Shown here: piece by piece, positions 36,381 to 44,953 of the stretch | Layout of the letters: each line of letters starts with the position of its first letter | How positions within the stretch are numbered: position 1 is the first letter of the stretch | Source of the DNA: Clostridium magnum DSM 2767 | Lineage (GTDB): Bacteria > Bacillota > Clostridia > Clostridiales > Clostridiaceae | NCBI RefSeq assembly: GCF_001623875.1 | Contig: NZ_LWAE01000008.1 | Coordinates: forward strand, 124,001 to 188,000 | DNA length: 64,000 bases | Direction: 5' to 3' | The notes under the pieces: generated by a model | Told to the model about the DNA's origin: nothing | Databases searched by the model: none | What the model saw: the letters and a program-made list of their open reading frames with translations, nothing else | Position numbers and translations under genes: made by a program

Positions 36381-37484
36381 ATGAAAATTTCTTCGAACTA
36401 CTATGATTATTATAATCAAATTTATCAATTGAACTCTCTTTCAAATACACAGATAAACAGTGATTTTCAGATAGACAATGATAATTCAAGTCTTTCTGAA
36501 GATAAAACTAAAGCAATTAATTTCATTCAGACAAGGAATTATATACCTGATGAGAATGTAGATATTGCGAATCTTAATTACAGTGGAACAATGGTGGCGA
36601 ATTCACTAAGAATGCAGAGTGTTGATACTTCAGAAATGTCTGAGAGTATTGAGAAGCTAAACACAGATTTAGACTCTCTTAAAACAACAGATATTGATAG
36701 TATGTCTGCAGATGAGGCAAAGGAACTACTTATACAGCTACAAATAGATATGTCCTCCATAAAAAGCTTAGAGGGAGAAGCAAATGATATTTCTGATATA
36801 GATAGTATATCTGAGTCTGATATAAAAGATATGCTAAAAAATATTCAAGAGAATGCTAATAATATGGCTGCTCCGCCTCAAAATACTAAAGAGTTTAATG
36901 TATTTAGTAAAATAGATGAAAATATGGAGTCACTTAAAGATGTAGATATAGATAGTATATCTGTAGATGATGCAAAGGAATTGTTAACACAATTACAAAC
37001 AGATATGGCTCCAATAAAAAATCCATATGGAGGATCAAGTAGTTCTCAAAAAATGGACATAGATAGTATGACCGAATCAGATGTTAAGGATATGTTGAAA
37101 AAAATTCAGGAATATGCTAATAAAATGACTATACAGACAGAAGATGATGAATTATCAGATACGTATAATAAAGTAAAAGAAGATATAGATACAATTAGAA
37201 CTGCAGATATAGACAATATGTCTGCTGATGAGGTAAAGAGTGTACTTACACAGCTAAAAAATGATACAGAGTCTATATCAAGTGAAGAAGGACAAGCAGA
37301 CGATATTTACAGTATAGATATAGATAGTATGTCTGAGTCTGATATAAAAGATATACTGAAAAAAATTCAGCAGCAGGCAAACGATATTCCTATGATGGGT
37401 AGATTTTATCCTTCACAGATGCCTAATCATATTGAGAAGAAAGAAAATTATACTAGTACAATAGATTCAGATATTAATGCTTAA
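36381..37484 (+). CDS. Acidic repeat protein of unknown function
   Basis: 367 residues, unrecognised. After an Asn/Ser/Tyr-rich start come three tandem repeats of about 87 residues (88-175, 176-262, 263-340). Each has two similar half-units with DIDSMSADEAKELL and DIDSMSESDIKDMLKKIQ, so six half-repeats in all, probably helical. The protein is strongly acidic, has no signal peptide, no membrane segment and no cysteine. AAGGAGG precedes the start. It is the first gene after the TTGCCAC repeats and points toward the FlxA-like and macAB genes. A role as a regulator, chaperone or exported substrate of that system is possible but not shown. Confidence 0.75.
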   Translation: MKISSNYYDYYNQIYQLNSLSNTQINSDFQIDNDNSSLSEDKTKAINFIQTRNYIPDENVDIANLNYSGTMVANSLRMQSVDTSEMSESIEKLNTDLDSLKTTDIDSMSADEAKELLIQLQIDMSSIKSLEGEANDISDIDSISESDIKDMLKNIQENANNMAAPPQNTKEFNVFSKIDENMESLKDVDIDSISVDDAKELLTQLQTDMAPIKNPYGGSSSSQKMDIDSMTESDVKDMLKKIQEYANKMTIQTEDDELSDTYNKVKEDIDTIRTADIDNMSADEVKSVLTQLKNDTESISSEEGQADDIYSIDIDSMSESDIKDILKKIQQQANDIPMMGRFYPSQMPNHIEKKENYTSTIDSDINA

Positions 37485-37493
37485 AATATATTC

Positions 37494-37580
37494 GCTGAAT
37501 GAATACGAATGACTTAGCTGAACTTTATTCCTACTTTGAAGAAGATAGGAGTATTAGAGTTGTTAGTGATCGGGTAAATA
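37494..37580 (-). repeat. Degenerate copy of the dispersed repeat
   Basis: Recognisable blocks are TTTGAAGAAGATAGGAGTATTAGAG and, at its end, TGATCGGGTAAA, corresponding to the inner half of the family. The terminal hairpin is lost. It separates the acidic repeat protein gene from the FlxA-like gene. Confidence 0.5.
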
Positions 37581-37691
37581 CGTATAACTACACGGAGTAG
37601 TATAAAATTTATATGTGACCATTTATAATCCTATAGAAATTATTTTAAATCATTTGTTTATTGAACAAAACGAAAGGAAAGTGATATTAGA

Positions 37692-38078
37692 ATGGGGATT
37701 TCATCAATTTCATATTCATCAAGTACAGTTTATTCTAAAGCAAGCAGCAGTAATACTAGCAGTAGTGAAATAAAACAACTTGAAAAGCAAAAAGCAGAAT
37801 TAGAGAGTGAATTACAAGAAGCTCAACAAAGTAAGGGAGATGAACAAACAAAACAACAAAAAATTCAACAATTACAAATTGAAATACAGCAAATTGAGTC
37901 AGAAATCCAGCAAAAAAAGTCAGAAAAAACTGATCAAAGTCAAAATAGTATACAGCAATTAAAGTCTGTAAATAATAATACTAGGACAAAAAACAATAAT
38001 GAGACAAGCAATAAATCTAATTCGGCTGATTCAGCAAATGAAAGCACTACCGGTAATAAAATTGATACATGGGCTTAA
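37692..38078 (+). CDS. FlxA-like small coiled-coil protein
   Basis: 128 residues. A Ser-rich start (MGISSISYSSS) is followed by a coiled coil at about 28-80 (EIKQLEKQKAELESELQEA, IQQLQIEIQQIESEIQQKK) and a Ser/Asn-rich tail. Layout fits the FlxA-like family, whose function is unclear. No signal peptide. The first residues resemble those of the acidic repeat protein just upstream (M-x-I-S-S, Tyr, then S-N-T). GAAAGG precedes the start. Likely part of the same regulon as its neighbours. Confidence 0.65.
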   Translation: MGISSISYSSSTVYSKASSSNTSSSEIKQLEKQKAELESELQEAQQSKGDEQTKQQKIQQLQIEIQQIESEIQQKKSEKTDQSQNSIQQLKSVNNNTRTKNNNETSNKSNSADSANESTTGNKIDTWA

Positions 38079-38173
38079 TAGTAGTTATTATTGATCAAAA
38101 TCATTAGGTTGGTTTGGATTTGAATTCCCAATATTAATTTAGGACTTGCTTCATCGCAAGTCCTTTTAGGTAC

Positions 38174-38304
38174 ATAAAGTAAAACTTGAATCAGATGGGG
38201 TATCAAACTACTCCTGATTCTTAGTTGAACGAGTCTAGAGACGTACCAGCTTGCAATGTCACCTCACAAAGAGGGAGTATTAGAGCGGGTAGTCATCGGA
38301 TAAA
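38174..38304 (-). repeat. Dispersed intergenic repeat, copy 3
   Basis: Minus-strand sense. The terminal hairpin is degraded (AATCAGATGGGG facing CTCCTGATT), but GTTGAACGAG, TATTAGAGCGGGTAGTCATCGGATAAA blocks are kept. It lies directly before the putative regulator site of macA. Confidence 0.65.
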
Positions 38305-38331
38305 GTGCAAAGAAGTAATTGAAAAAATATT

Positions 38332-38364
38332 TTAGCTACATTTTGCCACAATTTTACGGAGATT
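38332..38364 (+). promoter_or_regulatory. Candidate response regulator site before macA
   Basis: A clear TTGCCACAA at 38343 with weaker words 11 bp on each side (TTAGCTA at 38332, TTACGGA at 38354). TAGAAT at 38383 lies 29 bp after the last word, the same spacing as at the site before the acidic repeat protein. Confidence 0.45.
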
Positions 38365-38461
38365 TATCTGGATGAATTGGAGTAGAATAATATATAAACA
38401 AGCTTTTGGAAGCGTAATGGGAAAATACTAGAAAAAAAACTGAAACTGGAGGTCTTTAAAC

Positions 38462-39850
38462 ATGAAAAAAAAGTTTTTAAAGGTATTACCTATAATACTT
38501 TTAATTTTTTTAGTAGGTGGAGGCGGTTATTATGCATATAAAAATAAAACGTCTAAAACTACTGTGTCAGCCACTAAATATTCTTTATCAAAGGTGACAA
38601 AAACTAATTTGGAAATTACTGTAGAAGCTACTGGTACTGTTACAGGGGGAGATGCAGTAAATGTTTATTCGTCTAATACTGGTTCTATACAAGAAATGAC
38701 TGCAAAATTAGGTGCAGCTGTTAACAAAGGTGACTTGTTCTGCAAAATTGATGATGATACAAATAAGCAGGCAGTAGAAAATGCAAGGATTTCTCTGCAA
38801 GGAAGTTATTTGCAACTGGAAGCGTTGAAAAAACAATTAGATGATCTTTCGATAACTTCTCCTATCGATGGAACAATAAAAGCAGTATATGCAGAAGTTG
38901 GAGATGATGTTACTTCTATAAAATCTACTTATGGAGGAATGGCAATGATGACTGTCGGTACTGATAATGCTTTAGAAACAGCTGTTCCATTTCCTTCTAG
39001 TGGAAAAGTAGTTGAAGTTTGTACATCAGCTGGTCAGAGTGTTAAGAAAGGTGATGTGCTGTTTAAACTTGATCCTACAACTTTAAATAATACTATCGCT
39101 CAAAAAGAAAATGATATTAGACTGGCAGAAAAAAATCTAAAAGATAAGGAAGAGACATTATCTAAATCTACAATAACTACTCCTATAAGCGGAATAGTAA
39201 CAGTATTAAATGTTAAAAATGGTGAAATAGCAACAAATGAAAAGCTTATAGCTACCATAACAGATACATCTAAAATGCAGGTAACACTTGCTGTAGATGA
39301 GTTAGATATTAACAAGGTTCAAGTTGGACAAACAACCGCTATAAAGATAGATGATATTGAAAACAAAAAGTTTACAGGTATTGTTGAATCTATTGCACAA
39401 AGTGGTACAACTACTAACAATGTTACAACTTATAATGTAGTTGTAACTATAGATAATCCAGAAAACGTAAAAATAGGAATGAATGCAAATGTTACTATTG
39501 CAGTACAAAGTAAAGAAAATGTATTGACAGTTCCCGTAGAAGCTATCATAGAAAAAAATGGTAAGAAGTATGTTATGGTTTCTGATGGAACACAGAAGTC
39601 AACTACATCTAATAATAAAAGTAGTGCTAATAACAAAAATAGTGCTAATAATGTAACTGCAGGAAAGCTTATAGAAGTAAAAACAGGGCTTAAAAATAAA
39701 ACTTTAATTGAAATAACAAGTGGTGTTACTGAGGGGCAGGTTGTCATGACAGAGCTTTCAGCAAGCACGAGTACAAGTACGAAGTCAAGCAAAAATAGCC
39801 AAAGTACTGGAATGCCAGGCGGTGGAATGGGAGGACCTCCTGGAATGTAA
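38462..39850 (+). CDS. MacA-like adaptor (membrane fusion protein)
   Basis: 462 residues. An N-terminal membrane anchor (about 5-26) is followed by lipoyl-type half motifs (EMTAKLGAAVNKGDLFCKID; VVEVCTSAGQSVKKGDVLFKLD, about 20 residues each), a short coiled hairpin and beta-barrel domains. Unusually, two lipoyl-like units are visible (around 75-150 and 180-265). A Ser/Asn/Lys spacer is inserted near 390, and the C-terminus is Gly/Met/Pro-rich (GMPGGGMGG). It would bridge the MacB-type permease with the cell wall or a substrate. First gene of the macA-ATPase-permease operon, with GGAGG well placed. Confidence 0.87.
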   Translation: MKKKFLKVLPIILLIFLVGGGGYYAYKNKTSKTTVSATKYSLSKVTKTNLEITVEATGTVTGGDAVNVYSSNTGSIQEMTAKLGAAVNKGDLFCKIDDDTNKQAVENARISLQGSYLQLEALKKQLDDLSITSPIDGTIKAVYAEVGDDVTSIKSTYGGMAMMTVGTDNALETAVPFPSSGKVVEVCTSAGQSVKKGDVLFKLDPTTLNNTIAQKENDIRLAEKNLKDKEETLSKSTITTPISGIVTVLNVKNGEIATNEKLIATITDTSKMQVTLAVDELDINKVQVGQTTAIKIDDIENKKFTGIVESIAQSGTTTNNVTTYNVVVTIDNPENVKIGMNANVTIAVQSKENVLTVPVEAIIEKNGKKYVMVSDGTQKSTTSNNKSSANNKNSANNVTAGKLIEVKTGLKNKTLIEITSGVTEGQVVMTELSASTSTSTKSSKNSQSTGMPGGGMGGPPGM

Positions 39851-39875
39851 ACATATTTTAAATGGGAGGGATAAT

Positions 39876-40577
39876 ATGGATCTTGTTATAGAAATGAAAA
39901 ATATTAATAAAATCTATAAAATGGGCAACAGTGAGTATAAGGCTTTAAGTGATGTTAACTTAAATATAAAAAAAGGTGAGTTTGTATCAATAGTAGGACC
40001 TTCTGGAGCAGGAAAATCTACTTTAATGAATATAATAGGGTGTCTGGATGTAGCAACTTCCGGACGATATATTCTTGATGGAGAAGATACAGATTGTAGC
40101 GATAACAAACTATCTGAAATTCGCAATAGAAAAATAGGTTTTATATTTCAAAACTATAATCTTTTGCCAAAGATGAATGTACTGGAAAATGTGGAACTGC
40201 CTTTAATATATCAGGGATTAAGTAACAAAGAAATGAAAGAAAAAGCTTTAAAATCTTTAGAAAGAGTTGGCTTAACCTCTCATATTAAGCATAAGCCTTC
40301 AGAACTATCAGGAGGGCAAAAACAAAGAGTTGCCATTGCAAGGGCCCTTGCCACAGGGCCTGAACTACTACTTGCAGATGAACCTACTGGAGCATTAGAT
40401 AGTAAAACAGGAAAAGAAGTTATTGAAATGCTCAAGGAATTAAATAGAGAGGGAAATACAATTGTGCTTATAACTCATGATCGTGAAATTGCACAGCAGG
40501 CGAAAAGAATAATAACTGTAAAAGATGGATATATTGAATCAGATGAATTAAATCTTGAATATAGTAAGGTGATTTAA
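39876..40577 (+). CDS. MacB-type ABC transporter ATP-binding protein
   Basis: 233 residues, with Walker A GPSGAGKST, Q-loop FQNYNLLPK, signature ELSGGQKQR, Walker B LLADEPTGALD and H-loop LITHDRE. This is the LolD/MacB class that couples to FtsX-like permeases and drives mechanotransmission rather than classical transport. The start at 39876 follows GGGAGGG. The next gene starts at the base after its stop, which implies coupled translation. Confidence 0.93.
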   Translation: MDLVIEMKNINKIYKMGNSEYKALSDVNLNIKKGEFVSIVGPSGAGKSTLMNIIGCLDVATSGRYILDGEDTDCSDNKLSEIRNRKIGFIFQNYNLLPKMNVLENVELPLIYQGLSNKEMKEKALKSLERVGLTSHIKHKPSELSGGQKQRVAIARALATGPELLLADEPTGALDSKTGKEVIEMLKELNREGNTIVLITHDREIAQQAKRIITVKDGYIESDELNLEYSKVI

Positions 40578-41765
40578 ATGAAATTTAGTAAGCTTATAAA
40601 AATGGCAGTTTCATCGGTTTTGGCCAATAAAGTCAGGTCTTTTCTTACTATGCTGGGTATAATAATAGGAATTAGTTCTGTTATTGCTTTAGTAGGTATG
40701 GGACAGGGTACAAAACAGGATGTAGCTTCCAAAATTTCAAGTTTGGGAACTAACCTTATAACTGTAAATATAATGGGAAGAAGAAGTGTAACAGTAACAA
40801 CTGCCGAGCTGAATGAACTTAAAAAGAAACCAGGAATAAAGGATATAGCTCCTTCAGCCTCGCAAGGAAGCGTTACGGTGAAGTCTGGAAGTAGCTCCAA
40901 GAGTACCTCAACTTCTATTGAAGGATGTGTACCAAGCTCTGCTACCATAAGAAAATTAGGTGTAAGTAATGGGAGATTTATAAATCAAGATGATGTGGAT
41001 AGCAGATATAGGGTTGCAGTGATTGGTACAGATGCAGCAGATACTTTGTTTGGGAGTACAGATATTATTGGAGAGGAAATTAATGTAAATGGAAGTATAT
41101 TCTCTATAGTAGGTGTCCTTGCAACTCAAGGAGGTAGTGGACAAGATTCACCAGATGACAAAATAATAATACCTTTAAGTGTTGCCCAAAGATTGTTTAA
41201 AATTTCAACAATAAGAACTTTTTATGTGGAAGCAGAAGATGAGAATTCAGTATCAGAAGCGAAGGCTTATCTTCAAATATTTTTAAATAACAAATTTAGT
41301 AGTGATTCCACAGGAAGTACTAATTATAGAATAATGGATCAATCTACTCTTTTAGCAACAGCTACCTCAACAAGTGATAGTATGACTACTATGCTTTCAG
41401 GAGTAGCAGCTATATCACTATTAGTTGGTGGAATAGGAATCATGAATATTATGCTTGTCTCAGTAATTGAAAGAACAAGGGAAATAGGTATAAGAAAAGC
41501 CATAGGGGCAAAGAGAATGACTATACTAATACAATTTTTGCTGGAATCAGCTGGTATAAGTACCTTTGGAGGAATTCTAGGAGTCTTAGGAGGATATGTA
41601 GCAGCTTATGTTATGAAAACTTTTTTTAATACATCTGTTGTAATATCTACTAATGTAGTTTTAATGGCATTCTTATTTTCAGTTGTTGTAGGTGTAGTTT
41701 TTGGAGTATATCCTGCTAATAAAGCTTCAAAGCTAAGTCCTATTGAAGCTTTAAGATTTGAATGA
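40578..41765 (+). CDS. MacB-type ABC transporter permease (FtsX domain)
   Basis: 395 residues. TM1 (about 20-42) is followed by an extracellular MacB periplasmic-core domain (about 45-260) and three C-terminal helices of the FtsX domain (GVAAISLLVGGIGIMNIMLV at about 275, then two more). The motif ERTREIGIRKAIGAK is the signature cytoplasmic loop. It works with the ATPase and adaptor before it, probably exporting a peptide, lipid or antimicrobial. A terminator follows. Confidence 0.93.
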   Translation: MKFSKLIKMAVSSVLANKVRSFLTMLGIIIGISSVIALVGMGQGTKQDVASKISSLGTNLITVNIMGRRSVTVTTAELNELKKKPGIKDIAPSASQGSVTVKSGSSSKSTSTSIEGCVPSSATIRKLGVSNGRFINQDDVDSRYRVAVIGTDAADTLFGSTDIIGEEINVNGSIFSIVGVLATQGGSGQDSPDDKIIIPLSVAQRLFKISTIRTFYVEAEDENSVSEAKAYLQIFLNNKFSSDSTGSTNYRIMDQSTLLATATSTSDSMTTMLSGVAAISLLVGGIGIMNIMLVSVIERTREIGIRKAIGAKRMTILIQFLLESAGISTFGGILGVLGGYVAAYVMKTFFNTSVVISTNVVLMAFLFSVVVGVVFGVYPANKASKLSPIEALRFE

Positions 41766-41768
41766 TTT

Positions 41769-41804
41769 TTTAAGAGAGAACATTTTCTGTTCTCTTTTTT
41801 TGTG
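41769..41804 (+). terminator. Terminator of the macAB operon
   Basis: Stem AAGAGAGAACA/TGTTCTCTTTT with a 6-nt loop and a T-run. Confidence 0.85.
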
Positions 41805-41980
41805 GTAAAAACTGAGGCGATGCATTATAATTTAACTATAAGATTATACTTAATAACAAATATATACACTGCCATTATAAGTTAATATGTGTTAAATAAT
41901 AACGTTTTTATCACATGTTATATATTAAAAGAGTTATTAAAAGATAAGTGATTTAAAATAATTTATTGGAGGTAGCAATA

Positions 41981-43030
41981 ATGATGAAAAGAACAGATAC
42001 TAAGGAAATAGATGTAAAGTCACTTCAGATCAAGGACGTTATAGATATTGATCTGCTTCAGAGATTCCAAGATAACTTTGCAGAAAGTATGAATATTGCT
42101 AGTATAACTGTGGATATAAATGGAGTTCCAGTAACAAAAAATAGCTCCTATACAGACTTTTGTCAAAGATTCACTCAATCAACTACTGCTGGAAGGAATA
42201 GATGTGCAGAATCACATAAAAAAGGTGGAGAAGAAGCCGCAAGAACAGGAAAACCATATGTTTATAAATGTCATGCAGGATTAATTGATTTTGCAGCTCC
42301 AATATTGATTGATGGTCATCAAATAGGAACAATTTTGGGTGGACAAATTCTAACCTCACTACCTGAAGAAGAAAGTTATATAAAAACTGCAAAAGAAATA
42401 GGTGTTAATGAAGGGGAATACGTTAATGCTGTAAATAAAATTAAAGTTACTACTGAAAAGAATATAAAGTCAGCTGCAGAAGTATTATTTATTGTTTCAA
42501 ATGCACTTTCAAAAATAGGCTATGAACAGTTTAGGCTTAAAGAAATATCTCAAGTGCTTTCTGAAAATTTTAGTCAGATATCAGCTACAATGGAGGAGTT
42601 GGCGGCCTCTGCTATAAACGTTACCAATAATCAGCATATGCTTAGTGAGGAAATAAACACAGTTAAGAATGTATCTATGGAGATAGATACAATACTTAAT
42701 TCTATAAAAAGTATAGCTGATAAAACTAAAATGCTTGGCCTTAATGCTGCCATTGAAGCAGCAAGAGCTGGAGAGGCTGGCAGAGGCTTTGGTGTGGTTG
42801 CTTCAGAAATAGGCAAACTATCTCAAAGTTCAAAGGAAACAACTTTTACAATAACAGAGCTTACAGGAAAGATACATGAATCTATGGATAAAACAATTGA
42901 ATCTTCAAAATCTACCTTAGAAACTACAGAGAATCAAAGGTTAGCAATTGAAGAGGTTAATAATAGTCTACAGGAACTTGTGAATGTATCCGCGGAATTA
43001 GAGAGATTAACAACTTCAGTAAATCATTAA
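41981..43030 (+). CDS. Cytoplasmic chemoreceptor with PocR ligand-binding domain
   Basis: 349 residues. The N-terminal PocR-type sensory domain (about 20-190) has the Cys-containing features FCQRFTQST, RCAESHKKG and YKCHAGLIDFA. It is followed by a short MCP signalling domain with the hairpin tip region IKSIADKTKMLGLNAAIEAARAGEAGRGF, quoted for AIEAARAGE. No membrane segment, so it senses an internal ligand. PocR domains bind small organic molecules, such as propanediol-type diols in PocR itself. The start follows GGAGG; the first of two ATG codons is taken. The cupin gene follows at 19 bp. Confidence 0.88.
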   Translation: MMKRTDTKEIDVKSLQIKDVIDIDLLQRFQDNFAESMNIASITVDINGVPVTKNSSYTDFCQRFTQSTTAGRNRCAESHKKGGEEAARTGKPYVYKCHAGLIDFAAPILIDGHQIGTILGGQILTSLPEEESYIKTAKEIGVNEGEYVNAVNKIKVTTEKNIKSAAEVLFIVSNALSKIGYEQFRLKEISQVLSENFSQISATMEELAASAINVTNNQHMLSEEINTVKNVSMEIDTILNSIKSIADKTKMLGLNAAIEAARAGEAGRGFGVVASEIGKLSQSSKETTFTITELTGKIHESMDKTIESSKSTLETTENQRLAIEEVNNSLQELVNVSAELERLTTSVNH

Positions 43031-43049
43031 ATATGGAGAGTAGATTAAT

Positions 43050-43373
43050 ATGATAGTAAAAAATGAAGAAGTAAAATTTATCACAGTAGGCGAAGGTGTA
43101 GAGAGAAAGATATTGGCTACTGGTGGAAGTATGATGACTGTAGAAGTCAGATTTAAAAAAGGTGGAATTGGAGCAGTACATACCCATCCACATGAACAGG
43201 TTAGTTATGTTTTAGAGGGAAGTTTTGAATTTGACCTTGAAGGTGAAAAACATATTATAAAAGCTGGAGATACATACTATATAAAACCAAATCAAGCCCA
43301 TGGTGTAGTGGCACTTGAAGATTCAGTAATATTAGACATATTTACTCCACAAAGAGAGGATTTTCTAAAATAA
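43050..43373 (+). CDS. Small cupin protein (KdgF-like)
   Basis: 107 residues, a single cupin barrel. Motif 1 has metal-binding HTHPHEQVSYVLEG with later Glu, and motif 2 GDTYYIKPNQAHGV has the last histidine. Relatives such as KdgF help convert unsaturated uronates; others are sugar or small-molecule binding proteins. It lies 19 bp behind the chemoreceptor gene and probably shares its transcript. GGAGAG precedes the start. Confidence 0.85.
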   Translation: MIVKNEEVKFITVGEGVERKILATGGSMMTVEVRFKKGGIGAVHTHPHEQVSYVLEGSFEFDLEGEKHIIKAGDTYYIKPNQAHGVVALEDSVILDIFTPQREDFLK

Positions 43374-43413
43374 CTTAATTTTTAGATTAAAAATAAAACA
43401 ATTAATTTATTTT

Positions 43414-43449
43414 TAAAACGATACAGGATTAATTTCTTGTATCGTTTTC
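43414..43449 (+). terminator. Terminator of the chemoreceptor-cupin unit
   Basis: Stem AAAACGATACA/TGTATCGTTTT (with one bulge) and T-rich end. Confidence 0.75.
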
Positions 43450-43553
43450 AATTGCCTAACATAAGATAATTTAGTCAAATGCACAAAAAAACTCTGGAAA
43501 AATAAATCAATTGACTAATGCATATTGAGTAAAACTAGTTTAATATATTATAT

Positions 43554-43734
43554 ATGAAGTGGAAACTTGAATCAGATGGGGTTTCGTCTACGACCGGGAG
43601 CTTTGCCCATTAAATGCCATTTAGGCATTTAACCCCCACCTGATTCTTAGTTGAATGAATCCAGGGACATAGCCGCTCTTTACTGCCACTTTGAAGAAGA
43701 TGGGAGTATTAGAGCGGGTAGTCATCGGATAAAC
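43554..43734 (-). repeat. Dispersed intergenic repeat, copy 4 (expanded terminal hairpin)
   Basis: Minus-strand sense. The terminal hairpin AATCAGATGGGG...CCCACCTGATT has an extra internal hairpin TAAATGCC/GGCATTTA and a G/C-rich insert. The inner stem is CCGCTCT/AGAGCGG, seven base pairs. Both ends match the other copies. It lies upstream of lrgA. Confidence 0.7.
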
Positions 43735-43836
43735 TAACAATGATGCAAGTGAACAAGTAGGGATTTCCAAAATGCTATTAATATTTGTAAAAAATTCAAG
43801 TGATAGACGTAGTTTAATTTTAGGAGGGTATTTAAT

Positions 43837-44178
43837 ATGAAAATGATAAGACAGTTTGCAATTATCAGTATAATTTGTTTTTTAGGCGAAGTAATAAGAA
43901 GTCTTTTGGGGATAGCTGTACCAGGAAACGTAATTGGCATGATATTATTGTTGATTTCTTTATGTTGTGGAATTATTAAACTTGAACTTATAGAAGACAT
44001 TAGTAAGTTTTTATTAGATCACTTACCTTTTTTCTTTATTCCAGCGGGTGTTGGACTAATTGCTAGCGTGAGTATTATAAAAGATTGTTGGCAATATATA
44101 GTTCTTATAATTGTTATATCCACTATTATTGTTATGGCTATAACCAGTATAACAATTCAATTATTTAAAAGGAGTTGA
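43837..44178 (+). CDS. LrgA/CidA-family membrane protein
   Basis: 113 residues, four helices. The family signature GEVIRSLLGIAVPGNVIGMILL (quoted in part for PGNVIGM) is intact. Once called antiholins; in Bacillus the pair PftA-PftB carries pyruvate. It overlaps the lrgB start region (stop at 44178, next ATG at 44184). The CdaR-type organic acid regulator downstream supports a transport role. GAGGG precedes the start. Confidence 0.9.
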   Translation: MKMIRQFAIISIICFLGEVIRSLLGIAVPGNVIGMILLLISLCCGIIKLELIEDISKFLLDHLPFFFIPAGVGLIASVSIIKDCWQYIVLIIVISTIIVMAITSITIQLFKRS

Positions 44179-44183
44179 TTGTA

Positions 44184-44885
44184 ATGAGAGATATAGTTTC
44201 TACCCCAGCCTTTGCTATAATGATTTCCTTAGTAGCCTTTGAGATAGGTTGTATAATTAATAAAAAGACAAAGTTATCTGTTCTAAACCCACTTTTAGTA
44301 GGCATAATTTTAATAATAATATTTTTAAAATATTTTAATATAAGCGTATCTGATTATAATAAGGGTGGACAGTTTATATCATTTTTTCTATCTCCAGCTA
44401 CCGTTGTATTAGCGGTACCATTATATAAAAAAATAAAGCTTTTTAAGGAAAATGCTTTACCTATATTTTCAGGTATTTTTTTAGGTACTTTGAGTGGAAT
44501 TGCCACCGTAATAACTTTATGTCATTTATTTGGACTATCAAAATCTTTAAATCTTTCAATTATACCTAAGTCAATAACTACGCCAATTGGTGTTGAGGTT
44601 TCAAAACAACTTGGAGGAATACCATCTATAACTGTAGCTGCAATAATACTTACTGGTATAATAGGATCTATAATTGGGCCAGGTGTTTTTAAAATCCTAA
44701 ATATAAAAGATAAGGTAGCTATAGGAGTTGCTCTCGGTACTGCCTCACATGCTGTTGGTACTTCAAAAGCTATTGAACTTGGAGAAACAGAAGGTGCAAT
44801 GAGCAGCCTCTCTATAGGTATAGCAGGGCTAATAACCGTATTAATTGTTCCTATTATGACAAAAATTTTTCACAGTTTAATCTAA
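44184..44885 (+). CDS. LrgB-family membrane protein
   Basis: 233 residues, about eight helices. Typical motifs are NPLLVGI near the N-terminus, PKSITTPIGVEVS in the middle and ASHAVGTSKAIELGETEGAMSS near the end, which is the most conserved LrgB block. It forms a complex with LrgA, moving small organic acids or affecting lysis. Start at 44184 behind AAGGAG; the upstream TTG in frame overlaps the lrgA end. Confidence 0.92.
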   Translation: MRDIVSTPAFAIMISLVAFEIGCIINKKTKLSVLNPLLVGIILIIIFLKYFNISVSDYNKGGQFISFFLSPATVVLAVPLYKKIKLFKENALPIFSGIFLGTLSGIATVITLCHLFGLSKSLNLSIIPKSITTPIGVEVSKQLGGIPSITVAAIILTGIIGSIIGPGVFKILNIKDKVAIGVALGTASHAVGTSKAIELGETEGAMSSLSIGIAGLITVLIVPIMTKIFHSLI

Positions 44886-44953
44886 ATTTTATACTATATA
44901 AATACTGGCACTAAATTAAGTAATAACAATCTATAGTAAAAAGGAGACAGGAC

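Noticed and set aside
36268..36489. 73-codon minus-strand frame across the TTGCCAC repeats
   Set aside because: It runs over the regulatory gap and into the opposite gene, without a ribosome site.
36660..37380. DIDSMSADEAKE segments as EF-hand calcium loops
   Set aside because: The conserved Gly at position 6 and the hydrophobic residue at position 8 are missing, so only the acidic spacing is similar.
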